Part shown: positions 1 to 7,244 of the stretch, piece after piece
How positions within the stretch are numbered: position 1 is the stretch's first letter
Layout: every line of letters starts with the position of its first letter
NCBI GenBank assembly: GCA_016713245.1
Contig: JADJPM010000004.1
Location: 2,480,001-2,544,000 of the forward strand
Reading direction: 5' to 3'
Origin: Verrucomicrobiaceae bacterium
GTDB taxonomy: Bacteria > Verrucomicrobiota > Verrucomicrobiia > Verrucomicrobiales > Verrucomicrobiaceae
Length of the DNA: 64,000 nt
The notes under the pieces: generated by a model
Seen by the model: only the letters and a program-made list of their open reading frames with translations
What the model was told of the DNA's origin: nothing
The model's database searches: none
Program-made: the position numbers and the translations under genes

Positions 1-315
1 TACTCCTGCTCCAAGGCCGCCCTCACGCAGCTCTGCCGCGTCGCCGCCCTCGAACTCGCCCCGTGGAAGATCCGCGTCAACATCGTGCATCCCGACGCCG
101 TCTTCGACACCAAACTGTGGACCCCCGAAGCCCTCGCCAAGAGCGCCGCCCGCTACAACATGACCGTCGAGGAATACAAAACCAAGAACCTCATGAAGGT
201 CGAGATCCGCTCCAAAGACATCGGCAACATGGTCGCCGCGATGGCGAGCCCGTTGTTCGCTAAAGTCACCGGGGCGCAGATCCCCGTGGATGGCGGGAAT
301 GACCGGGTGATTTGA
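1..315 (+). CDS. C-terminal part of SDR-type dehydrogenase (bifunctional aldolase/short-chain dehydrogenase-like), cut by window edge
   Basis: The reading frame is open from base 1, so the gene starts upstream of the window. The first codons read Y-S-C-S-K, the catalytic YxxxK of short-chain dehydrogenases, so only the part after the active site is present. The C-terminus (TGAQIPVDGGNDRVI) resembles that of bifunctional aldolase/SDR proteins of the rhamnulose-phosphate aldolase/dehydrogenase type, in which the SDR half oxidises a lactaldehyde-like product. That assignment is from memory of the family; the SDR fold is clear and the substrate is not. The last 53 codons recur at 5213-5377 as a broken duplicate. 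Confidence 0.75.
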   Translation, partial: YSCSKAALTQLCRVAALELAPWKIRVNIVHPDAVFDTKLWTPEALAKSAARYNMTVEEYKTKNLMKVEIRSKDIGNMVAAMASPLFAKVTGAQIPVDGGNDRVI

Positions 316-443
316 CAATCCTGCTGTTTAGATGTGCGCCAGATTGTGTGCCCGGAGGGAAGGCAGGGGATTTCCATCCCCTGCTCAGCCTGACGGCGCA
401 GAAATGCGTTGCCGGTTTCCTTTTATGTTAAAGGTACGCAGGC

Positions 444-629
444 ATGAAGCCCCAACGTCCTGCCTGCAAGCCTCCCCAAAAGCCGCAATGGCGGCCTGAG
501 CATTGGTTGATGTTTTGGCAGATACTCCTGTCGCGTTTACCTTGGATCATCATCGCTGTGGCGATGGCGGGTTCTTCTTATGGCATCCGCGACTGGCTTT
601 TGATTTCTCGCTGGTTCCCGATTCGATGA
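444..629 (+). CDS. small single-pass membrane protein, paralogue of the one at 5542
   Basis: A 61-residue protein with a Pro/Lys-rich N-terminus, a conserved QWRPEHWLMFWQ-like segment and one hydrophobic stretch at about residues 25-45. No known family is recognised. It is likely real because a second, diverged copy (5542-5772) keeps the same order: basic start, W-Q/R-P-E-H-W-L motif, membrane segment, and a C-terminal RDWLxxxRWF-P-R motif. In both places it lies 130-165 bases downstream of the same SDR C-terminus. No strong ribosome binding site is visible here. The function is unknown. Confidence 0.5.
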   Translation: MKPQRPACKPPQKPQWRPEHWLMFWQILLSRLPWIIIAVAMAGSSYGIRDWLLISRWFPIR

Positions 630-699
630 ACTGCGGCACATGTAAACCTTCCGTTAGAGTCATTTGTTCAAGGACAAATAGGATGATAGGCCATTATGA

Positions 700-1410
700 T
701 CAAAGCCGGGGGCTGCCGTCTTTGGCTTTGAGGTACCGCACACCTACGTCGCGCTTCCACTCAGCGGTTTGACCGGTGATTTTAAGAAGGCCCTTTTCGC
801 CCCTCACATTCGTCTCATATGTATCTGGCTCCTGAGCCTTTTTCCAGGTGCCGCTGCTTTGATCGTTGGAGAAGTCCAATTTCAATATGCCGCCTTTTTC
901 AAAAATGATCCTACCGCTCACATGTTCGGTGGTGGCGTTCATATGGTAGGTCCACTCTTTGAACAAGGCCGTGGGAGCCGGAATCATTGCAGGTTTCCCA
1001 GCCTCGATCTCTGCGCGCACCTTGCCCAGTTGAGTTACGACATCGAGCTTCTTGCCATCGCTGCTGGCTAGTATGGCATCAATGCGCGCGATGGCTGCTC
1101 TCATGGCGGGTTCCAATGCTTTCACGCGGGCGGCATCGTAGCTCTTGAACAAGTCTTTCGCGCTCGCCTGAGGCTTTAGCACCGGTTCTCCGGCAACTTT
1201 AGCCTTCATCTGCGCGCGCAGTATGTCTGCTCCATCCGTGTCACCGGCCTTCACAAGGTCGGCAATGAGTGGCACGGTGGCTTTTTCAAGCGTGTCGTTA
1301 ACCTTCTGTAGCGCCGCCGCAGCCTTATTGTGATAGTCGGCAGCGATCTGGGCGGGAGTGTCAGCGAAGGCGCTGGAGGCGAAGACGAGGGCGGCGAACA
1401 GGAGTTTCAT
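700..1410 (-). CDS. secreted hypothetical protein
   Basis: A 236-residue protein with a clear Sec signal peptide (MKLLFAALVFASSAFA, cleavage before Asp17). The frame is open further upstream, but the start at 1410 is chosen because the signal peptide begins there. Residues 17-150 are Ala/Lys-rich and helical in character. The C-terminal 80 residues form a beta-rich module with W-containing strands (EWTYHMNATTEHV, SGTWKKA, GVRYLKAKDG), a layout common in verrucomicrobial and planctomycete secreted proteins. No enzyme motif is seen. It is transcribed towards the small membrane protein at 444. Confidence 0.7.
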   Translation of the reverse strand: MKLLFAALVFASSAFADTPAQIAADYHNKAAAALQKVNDTLEKATVPLIADLVKAGDTDGADILRAQMKAKVAGEPVLKPQASAKDLFKSYDAARVKALEPAMRAAIARIDAILASSDGKKLDVVTQLGKVRAEIEAGKPAMIPAPTALFKEWTYHMNATTEHVSGRIIFEKGGILKLDFSNDQSSGTWKKAQEPDTYETNVRGEKGLLKITGQTAEWKRDVGVRYLKAKDGSPRL

Positions 1411-1476
1411 GAGCGTGAGAATAGTTGCGCCTGGGAGGATGGCTGCAAGGTGCAATGTCGTGCTACTTCACTCGCT

Positions 1477-1544
1477 CGGCAGCGGTGTCGCCGATGCAAG
1501 GTGCTCCTTGCCCCTCTGCCACCGCACTCCACGACGCTCACGCG
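1477..1544. repeat. partial RAYT-associated palindromic repeat (right half only)
   Basis: Carries the AGCGGTGTCGCCGATGCAAG core and the ACTCCACGACGCTCACGCG tail seen in the full elements at 1569, 2373 and 5792, but lacks the left arm. It sits just upstream of the full copy that precedes the RAYT transposase gene. Confidence 0.7.
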
Positions 1545-1568
1545 CGAAGCAAAGACGCTCCCGATTCA

Positions 1569-1738
1569 CGCGCCAGCGTCGTGGAGTGCGCGTGGCAAGC
1601 GATAGCGCGACACCGCTGTCGTGTGCCGGAGGGTGTGCAAAGGCCTCAGACCGTTCTTCCTGCGCCCGACAGCGGTGTCGCCGATGCAAGGGATGCCCCT
1701 TGCATCTCTGCCACCGCACTCCACGACGCTCACGCGCC
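1569..1738. repeat. full REP-like palindromic element upstream of RAYT gene
   Basis: A roughly 170-bp imperfect inverted repeat. The left arm starts GCGCCAGCGTCGTGGAGTGC and the right arm ends GCACTCCACGACGCTCACGCG. Internal sub-palindromes surround CGACACCGCTGTCG and CGACAGCGGTGTCG. The same element recurs downstream of the transposase (2373) and at 3473, 5792 and, in variant form, 63152, as expected for repeats mobilised by a REP-associated tyrosine transposase. Confidence 0.8.
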
Positions 1739-1813
1739 ATTCGAACACGCCCTAAGGGTACGTGACGCTTCGCGCACTCGAAAGTCCATCGAGGTCTCGG
1801 GCGTTCCTGAGGC

Positions 1814-2371
1814 ATGCCGAACGAGTTGCCCGACATCGCGTGGCCGCACACGCCGACCCATCGACTTACGGAGCGCGGTACTTATTTCGTGACGGCCGCG
1901 ACTTGGCACAAAGAGCATCACTTCCGCACTCGCGAGCGTCTTGACGTCCTGCATCGCGGCCTGCTCCGCGTCTGTGCTGACTTCGACTGGCGTTTGGAGG
2001 CCTGGGCTGTGTTCTCCAATCACTATCACTTCGTCGCCGAATCTCCCGGAAGCGCGGAGTCGCTGCCTGCCATGCTCGGGCGACTGCACGAACGAACTGC
2101 GAAGTGGATCAATCGCCTGGATGACACTCCCGAACGCAAAGTCTGGCACAACTATTGGGAGACGAAGCTCGACTTGCCGCGTGGCTACTTTGCCCGCCTG
2201 TCCTACACGCATCAAAATCCGGTTCGGCATGGTCTTGTGGGCGTTGCCAAAGATTACCCCTGGTGCTCAGCTGCATGGTTTGAAGCCGAAACGCCCGCCG
2301 CGATGGTGAAAACGATCTACCGGTTCCAATCCGGCCAGATCGCCGACGATTACGACGTGGAACTTGAATAG
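1814..2371 (+). CDS. REP-associated tyrosine transposase (RAYT, HUH/Y1 type)
   Basis: A 185-residue single-stranded-DNA transposase of the Y1 superfamily. The HUH metal site is seen as H70-Y-H72 in SNHYHFVAE. The nucleophilic tyrosine is Y131 in SYTHQNPVRHGLV, the RAYT version of the Y-x-H/L-x-N-P-V-R motif. RAYTs nick and join at REP hairpins and are thought to spread them. This gene is bracketed by two full copies of a long palindrome (1569-1738 and 2373-2540), which supports the pairing. Length and motifs are normal, so it may be active. RAYTs are usually domesticated single-copy genes rather than free transposons. Confidence 0.9.
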   Translation: MPNELPDIAWPHTPTHRLTERGTYFVTAATWHKEHHFRTRERLDVLHRGLLRVCADFDWRLEAWAVFSNHYHFVAESPGSAESLPAMLGRLHERTAKWINRLDDTPERKVWHNYWETKLDLPRGYFARLSYTHQNPVRHGLVGVAKDYPWCSAAWFEAETPAAMVKTIYRFQSGQIADDYDVELE

Positions 2372-2372
2372 T

Positions 2373-2540
2373 CGCGCCAGCGTCGTGGAGTGCGTGTGGC
2401 AAGCGACAGCGCGACACCGCTGTCGCGAGCCGGACGGGGTTCTCCGGCCTCAGATCGTTCTGCCCGCGCCCGACAGCGGTGTCGCCGATGCAAGGGATGC
2501 CCTTGCATCTCTGCCACCGCACTCCACGACGCTTCGCGCC
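2373..2540. repeat. full REP-like palindromic element downstream of RAYT gene
   Basis: Same roughly 168-bp imperfect palindrome as at 1569 (GCGTCGTGGAGTGC arm and its complement GCACTCCACGACGC), starting two bases after the transposase stop codon. Confidence 0.8.
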
Positions 2541-2553
2541 AAAAGCCCAACGG

Positions 2554-2670
2554 GCTTGCGTCATGCAGACCAAGGTTGCGCGAAGCGCTACCCTGGGTTC
2601 GCGCCCGGGAAAACGGGGTGGCGTGTCGTCTTCCCAGGGTTCTACGAACCCTGTGCTGCATGACGCAAGC
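2554..2670. repeat. second, unrelated inverted repeat
   Basis: Perfect 15-bp arms (GCTTGCGTCATGCAG at 2554-2568 and its complement at 2656-2670) enclose further partly complementary sequence (ACCCTGGGTTCG / CCCAGGGTTCTACG). It abuts the REP-like element and does not share its sequence. It could be a second repeat family or a strong intergenic hairpin. Confidence 0.6.
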
Positions 2671-2708
2671 CTTTGGCCTTCAAGACGCTGTCCAGAACCA
2701 TGCCTGAA

Positions 2709-3026
2709 TCACACCACTCCTACCCGTTGCGGTCCCGCCACCTCCCGAAACGCCTCTGAGCAGCGATGCCAGTCCACGAGATCGATCGTGTAGGGCACGC
2801 GGAGCTGCTCCAGCGCCTCGCGGAGCGGATTGATGACCTTTCCTGGCAGTGGTTCTTCCGCGTCGATGACGAAATCGAAGTCCGAAGTTGGCCACGCCTC
2901 GCCGGTGGCTCGGGAACCGACGAGGTAGAGCGAAAACGGCCTCTGCGCAGCCAAGCGACGACTCATTTCCTCGCGCACAAGGCCGCACACGCGCTGCTCT
3001 TCGGCTGGAAGGTCGGCGAGAATCAT
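2709..3026 (-). CDS. mntA: MntA-type minimal nucleotidyltransferase, antitoxin of HepT/MntA pair
   Basis: A 105-residue MNT-fold protein. It shows GSX10DXD exactly: G37-S38, then D49-F-D51, the metal-binding signature of MntA antitoxins. A third carboxylate is likely in TIDLVDW (residues 80-86). In characterised HepT/MntA systems MntA AMPylates a tyrosine of the HEPN toxin and so silences it. The start codon overlaps the stop of the upstream hepT-like gene by 4 bases on the minus strand, so the two are co-translated. A close paralogue without a toxin partner lies at 4845-5168. Confidence 0.85.
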   Translation of the reverse strand: MILADLPAEEQRVCGLVREEMSRRLAAQRPFSLYLVGSRATGEAWPTSDFDFVIDAEEPLPGKVINPLREALEQLRVPYTIDLVDWHRCSEAFREVAGPQRVGVV

Positions 3027-3409
3027 GAGGCGTCGTTTTGCAGGCCCGTGAGCACCTGCTGCATGAAATTGAGATAAGCTGGCAGCTTCGCATAAACACG
3101 ATGGGCGGCTTCCAGGTCGTAAGTGTGAATCAAGACGTTGCGGTCGCTGATCATCTCCTCCGCCATGTCCCAGTCCGTGATGAATCCCGCGCGGTAGCCA
3201 TGCTTCAGCGACTCACGCGGCGACTGCACCAGCTTTCCCTGCCAGGTGGCATGGGCCTGGAGCGTTTTGCACATGACCTCGTAGGCCAGTTCGAAACGTA
3301 GCACGCAGCTATCCATCACCACCTGCGAAGCCTCCATGCCGAGCACCTCACGCAGTTGCGCGGTGATCTGACCAAGCTGGCCGAGCAGGGTTTGGAGCTT
3401 TGTTGCCAT
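3023..3409 (-). CDS. hepT: HepT-like HEPN toxin (nucleotidyltransferase substrate-binding family)
   Basis: A 128-residue all-helical protein of the HI0074/HEPN family. The RX4HXY motif is visible as R90-N-V-L-I-H95-T-Y97: Arg and His are the RNase residues and Tyr97 is the expected AMPylation site. The first gene of a two-gene minus-strand operon, it overlaps mntA by ATGA. Toxin-first order and the paired motifs match HepT/MntA type VII toxin-antitoxin modules. Nothing in the sequence suggests inactivation. Confidence 0.85.
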   Translation of the reverse strand: MATKLQTLLGQLGQITAQLREVLGMEASQVVMDSCVLRFELAYEVMCKTLQAHATWQGKLVQSPRESLKHGYRAGFITDWDMAEEMISDRNVLIHTYDLEAAHRVYAKLPAYLNFMQQVLTGLQNDAS

Positions 3410-3472
3410 GCAAAGGCATTAAACCGTCTTGATCGAACGCCTGCAACTGCAAAGCCGCACCCTCAAACCACT

Positions 3473-3674
3473 CGCCAGCGTCGTGGAGTGCAGTGGCAAG
3501 CCTTGGCGCGACACCGCTGCCGCGTGCCGGACGGCCTTCTCCCCGCACTCGAAAGCGGTGTCGTCGATGCAAGGTGCCCTTGCATCTCTGCCACCGCATT
3601 GATCTGTTCCACTCACCCTTCGAGCGGCACTGCTTGCTGTTCATCTCCGCTTCGATTCCACGACGCTTCGCGAG
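3473..3674. repeat. REP-like palindromic element, long-armed variant
   Basis: Starts with the same CGCCAGCGTCGTGGAGTGC arm. Its right part contains CACCGCATTGATCTG and ends CGATTCCACGACGCTTCGCG, the form also found in reverse at 63152-63360. The rest of the 3410-3971 interval between hepT and the GYF/RDD gene holds one more small hairpin (GTGCAGGATTCCTGCAC at 3716-3732) and no supportable gene. Confidence 0.7.
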
Positions 3675-3971
3675 TTTCGGCCAAACCCACGTCCTGGCCG
3701 AGCCTTGGGAATGCCGTGCAGGATTCCTGCACGAGTCGCCGGAGCCTCGTTTCATGACGCAGGAGTCCGAACACAAGCACCTTCTTCGACTTGAGAGGTC
3801 GGTGAGGGGCCTGGGACCCTGATTTGCAGTTCCGTGAGCATAGGCAGGACGATTCTCGGGACTGCTACTCGCCTCATTGAGGTGGGGCATGAGAGGTTTC
3901 GAGCTGAAATCAGCTTGCTAAAGATATTGTGATTATGGAAATTAAAGACCACCCCTCCCCAACACAATCAA

Positions 3972-4772
3972 ATGAGTTACTACGTCGCCCGTGACGGCAA
4001 TACCGTCGGCCCGCTGCCTGAGCAGGAAGTCATGCAGTACCTGCACACTGGCGGCCTCGTCGCGGCTGACCTTTGCTGGACTGAGGGTATGAGTAGCTGG
4101 ATGCCGTTAGGAGCTCGCTTTGGCATGTGTCAGCCACTGCCCAGCCCACAGCTTTTCCAGCAGCCAGTGGCTCGGACGGATACCTCCCTGCTAGCGCCAG
4201 TCACACAAAGCCAGCCACTCACCGAGTATTCGGGGCAGGACATGAGCCTCATCCGCAGCACTCCAGCACTGGCGAGAGAGCCGGTGCCGACGGCGGAAAT
4301 CAATCCCTATGCCCCGCCAGCCTCGCGGCAGTTGACCCGCCCCGAAAATAGGGGGACGGCAGAACTCGCTACCCACAGTCAGCGCCTTCTTGCCGCGCTG
4401 GCCGACGGTGCAATGCCTTTTGTTTGTATGCTGCCGGGGATACTGCTGTCTTCCGAGTTCTGGAAGTGGCTCTCCGTCGCGGCCTTCGTGTGGATGATCT
4501 TTTACCAGCTATATCTGGTGCGAGTGCGCGGCCAGACGATCGGCAAGAAGCTTCTGCACATCCGCATCGTCAACAAAGACAACGGTGAACTGCCCGGTAT
4601 CAACAAAATCATCTTCATGCGCAACTTGGTGCCTCAGTTAATCAGCATGATCCCGCTGCTAGGAGCCATCTTCGCTCTGGCGGACTTTTTATGGATCTTC
4701 CGGGAGGAAAGACGCTGCCTGCACGACGTCATCGCTGGCACCATCGTCGTCCAGTGCAATCCTTCCGCATGA
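3972..4772 (+). CDS. GYF_2-RDD family membrane protein
   Basis: 266 residues. Residues 1-50 match the GYF_2 domain (YYVARDGNTVGPLPEQEV, W-T-E-G-M-S-S-W), a putative peptide-binding module. A Pro-rich linker with the common INPYAPPAS segment (about 110-118) follows. From about residue 138 there is an RDD-type membrane domain with R-x-L-A-A-L-A-D-G, hydrophobic spans near 145-160, 165-185 and 222-245, and a GQTIGKKLLHIRIV segment. RDD proteins may be transporters; the role of this fusion is not known. It is common in Verrucomicrobia and Planctomycetes. Confidence 0.85.
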   Translation: MSYYVARDGNTVGPLPEQEVMQYLHTGGLVAADLCWTEGMSSWMPLGARFGMCQPLPSPQLFQQPVARTDTSLLAPVTQSQPLTEYSGQDMSLIRSTPALAREPVPTAEINPYAPPASRQLTRPENRGTAELATHSQRLLAALADGAMPFVCMLPGILLSSEFWKWLSVAAFVWMIFYQLYLVRVRGQTIGKKLLHIRIVNKDNGELPGINKIIFMRNLVPQLISMIPLLGAIFALADFLWIFREERRCLHDVIAGTIVVQCNPSA

Positions 4773-4844
4773 CATTCGTTGCATGGCCTCCTCTCAACAG
4801 CCTGTCTATATCCGCTTTGCTTCGATTCCGCGACGCTTCGCACA

Positions 4845-5168
4845 TCAAGACACATCCACTTGTTGCGGCCCCGCCACCTCCCTAAAGGCCTCGGAGCACT
4901 GATGCCAGTCCACGAGGTCGATGGTGTAGGGCACACGGAGGTGATCGAGAGCTTCGCGGAGGGGATTGATGATCTTTCCGGGCAGCGGTTCGTCGGCGTC
5001 GATGACGAAATCGAAGTCCGAAGTCGGCCACGCCTCGCCCGTGGCTCGTGAACCGACGAGGTAGAGCGAAAACGGCCTCTCCGCAGCCAAGCGACGACTC
5101 ATTTCCTCGCGCACGAGGCCGCACACGCGCTGCTCTTCGGCCGGAAGTTCGGTCAGGGTCATGTTCAA
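4845..5168 (-). CDS. orphan MntA-type nucleotidyltransferase
   Basis: 107 residues, nearly the same protein as the one at 2709-3026. It has an intact GSX10DXD signature (G39-S40, D51-F-D53) and the same tail (EAFREVAGPQ). The first five residues differ from the paralogue. No hepT gene lies upstream on the minus strand: that position is occupied, in the opposite orientation, by a 5'-truncated copy of the SDR gene end (5213-5377). A free antitoxin copy could protect against the HepT at 3023 or may simply be a duplication remnant. Confidence 0.75.
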   Translation of the reverse strand: MNMTLTELPAEEQRVCGLVREEMSRRLAAERPFSLYLVGSRATGEAWPTSDFDFVIDADEPLPGKIINPLREALDHLRVPYTIDLVDWHQCSEAFREVAGPQQVDVS

Positions 5169-5212
5169 GCATTAGACATCCATGCATGAGTCACCGCAAT
5201 GGCAAAGCAACC

Positions 5213-5377
5213 CGCTGCAATCTGACCGTCGAGGAATACAAAACCAAAAACCTGATGAAGGTCGAGATCCGCTCCAAAGACATCGGCAACATGGTCGCCG
5301 CCATGGCGTCACCGTTGTTTGCGAAGGTCACCGGCGCGCAGATTCCGGTGGATGGCGGGAATGACCGGGTGATTTGA
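5213..5377 (+). pseudogene. truncated duplicate of SDR C-terminus
   Basis: From 5222 the sequence encodes L-T-V-E-E-Y-K-T-K-N-L-M and runs to the TGAQIPVDGGNDRVI end, almost identical to 160-315. The catalytic YxxxK and nucleotide-binding halves are absent. Upstream it joins abruptly to sequence preceding the orphan mntA. It cannot make a working dehydrogenase and marks a duplication breakpoint. Confidence 0.85.
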
Positions 5378-5541
5378 GATCAATAGACTAATTTTTCAGA
5401 CCTGATGCGACTCAGCTATTCTAGACCTCCTCAACAAACTTTTTTCGAGCGTTGTGTTTGGTATGTCTGGTATGTTTGGTGCATTTGGGTTGTAAATTAA
5501 TACTGGTTGCTGCCAGTTAATTCTGGTTAGTTTCGGGAGGC

Positions 5542-5772
5542 ATGAACGCCAAACGTTGTGCTGCCAAGAACCTAAAAAAGCCCATCTGGCAGCCAGAGCA
5601 CTGGCTGATACTTTGGGAAATCATTTGGAAAAGACTCCCGTGGACAATTTGGGCTCTGGCAGGGCTGCTTCTCGCCGCAGCCTGTTTGATCCATTCGGTG
5701 GTTTCGGGCGATTCTCCATCCACCGCGATGCGTGACTGGCTTTCGCTCACTCGCTGGTTCCTGCCTCGATGA
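5542..5772 (+). CDS. small single-pass membrane protein, paralogue of the one at 444
   Basis: 76 residues: a Lys-rich N-terminus, a WQPEHWLILWE motif, one membrane span at about residues 30-52, and a C-terminal RDWLSLTRWFLPR. A GGGAGG ribosome binding site lies 4 bases before the ATG. The loop between the span and the C-terminal motif is longer than in the paralogue at 444-629. The 165-base upstream gap is AT-rich with short GGTATGT repeats (about 5459-5478) and may hold its promoter. The function is unknown. Confidence 0.55.
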   Translation: MNAKRCAAKNLKKPIWQPEHWLILWEIIWKRLPWTIWALAGLLLAAACLIHSVVSGDSPSTAMRDWLSLTRWFLPR

Positions 5773-5791
5773 TCTCTGGAACCATGAACCT

Positions 5792-5954
5792 CGCGCCAGC
5801 GTCGTGGAGTGCGGTGGCAAGCCTTGGCGCGACACCGCTGTCGCCAGCCGGACGGCGTTTTTCGGCCTCAGAACATTCTTCCCGCACTCGACAGCGGTGT
5901 CGCCGATGCAAGGTGCCCTTGCATCTCTGCCACCGCACTCCACGACGCTTCGCG
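5792..5954. repeat. full REP-like palindromic element
   Basis: Complete copy of the roughly 165-bp palindrome (GCGCCAGCGTCGTGGAGTGC ... GCACTCCACGACGCTTCGCG) between two convergent genes, a typical REP location. Confidence 0.8.
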
Positions 5955-5977
5955 AAACATGAACACTGGGCACCACT

Positions 5978-6391
5978 TCACGCAGCAGCTTTGTCACGCG
6001 AGTTCAGTTCGCTGACTTGGGAGTTCAGCGTGCAGAAGTCATAGAGCACGCCAACAAGGAACAGGCCACCGGTGAGCAGATAGAGGATGCCGGTGCCCCA
6101 TTTGCCCATGTAGAAGCGGTGGATGCCGAAAATGCCGAGGAAGGTGAGCAGCAGCCAAGCCACGGAGTATTCAATGCTACCAGCCACGAAGCGGCGGTCG
6201 GCCTCGCGATCCATGCTTGGGATCAAAAAGAGATCCACGATCCATCCAATCAGGAAAAAGCCACCGGTGAGGAACCAAAGGATGCCGGTCTTGGGCTTGC
6301 CAAAATAGAAACGATGCGAGCCGGTGAAGCCAAAGAGCCAGAGGATGTAACCGATGAGCTGATTGTGCGTGGAAGAGGGAGCGTTTTGCAT
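5978..6391 (-). CDS. tandem TM2-domain membrane protein
   Basis: 137 residues with two TM2 units. Each has the pattern G-x-H-R-F-Y-x-G-K, x-TGIL, TGG-x-F-x-x-G (HRFYFGKPKTGIL at about 26-38, HRFYMGKWGTGIL at about 91-103), giving four hydrophobic segments in all. TM2 proteins are small membrane proteins of unclear role. It is divergent from the DUF1361 gene at 6537, so the 145-base gap between them probably holds two promoters. Confidence 0.85.
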   Translation of the reverse strand: MQNAPSSTHNQLIGYILWLFGFTGSHRFYFGKPKTGILWFLTGGFFLIGWIVDLFLIPSMDREADRRFVAGSIEYSVAWLLLTFLGIFGIHRFYMGKWGTGILYLLTGGLFLVGVLYDFCTLNSQVSELNSRDKAAA

Positions 6392-6536
6392 GGCGGCGCG
6401 TTTCTCGTCGTGCTGACCTTGTCATGCGAGTGCAATTTGCCGCCAATTTCGCAACGTCGCGACAGCCTGCGTGAAATGTTCGTGAAGCAAGGATCGCAGG
6501 CTTGCGCTGGCATGGCATGGGCCGGACATTCCAGTC

Positions 6537-7172
6537 ATGCCTCCTCGCATTTTGCTCCTCAAAGCCGCTGCCTGCCTCTCGTGCGCGGCTCTTTTCCTCA
6601 TTCGCGTGCGCCTGACGGGGAACTACTACTTCGGCTTCCTGCTTTGGAATCTCTTCCTCGCGGCGCTGCCACTGGTCTTTGCCATGCTGCTGCCACGCCA
6701 ACGGCACTTTAGCCGAGCCATCCCCGTGCTCGCGGTGTGGCTGCTCTTCTTCCCGAATGCCCCGTATGTGCTCACCGATCTCATTCACCTGCGTCAGCGG
6801 GCCGGCGTGCCGTTGTGGTTTGATCTCGTGATGATCCTGGCCTTTGCCTTCACCTCGCTTTGGATCGGCTTTCACTCGCTTCGGCTGGTGCAGCGCTGGA
6901 TTGCCCGCCATTGCGGCCCTCGTCTTGGCTGGGCGGTGGTGCTCGCGGTGATGCCGCTGACCGGTTTCGGCCTCTACCTCGGGCGTATCCTTCGCTGGAA
7001 CAGTTGGGACATCCTCACGCGCCCCTTTTCCCTGCTCCGCGACATCGGTGGCCTGGTGATGCATCCGCTGGCGAATCATGATGTGTGGCTCTTCACCTTC
7101 GGTTTCGGCTTCTTCCTGCTGCTGGCCTACTATGTGTGGGATCGCGAGCATGCGCTGATGCGGCAGGAGTGA
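6537..7172 (+). CDS. DUF1361 family integral membrane protein
   Basis: 211 residues with about six membrane spans. The family hallmark FFPNAPYVLTDLIHL is at about residues 72-86. The start at 6537 is the first Met before the first span. DUF1361 proteins are uncharacterised. The next gene begins 73 bases downstream on the same strand. Confidence 0.85.
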   Translation: MPPRILLLKAAACLSCAALFLIRVRLTGNYYFGFLLWNLFLAALPLVFAMLLPRQRHFSRAIPVLAVWLLFFPNAPYVLTDLIHLRQRAGVPLWFDLVMILAFAFTSLWIGFHSLRLVQRWIARHCGPRLGWAVVLAVMPLTGFGLYLGRILRWNSWDILTRPFSLLRDIGGLVMHPLANHDVWLFTFGFGFFLLLAYYVWDREHALMRQE

Positions 7173-7244
7173 GGCGGCGGAAGGAAATGCTGGTCGAAAG
7201 GGGGCCGCTGCGCTAAACCGGCCCTCCGTCTTTTTCCTCCAGCC

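Noticed and set aside
6177..7151. 324-codon minus-strand frame opposite the DUF1361 gene
   Set aside because: Very high Arg/Glu/His/Gln content typical of an antisense frame of a membrane protein gene; the plus-strand DUF1361 motif is clear.
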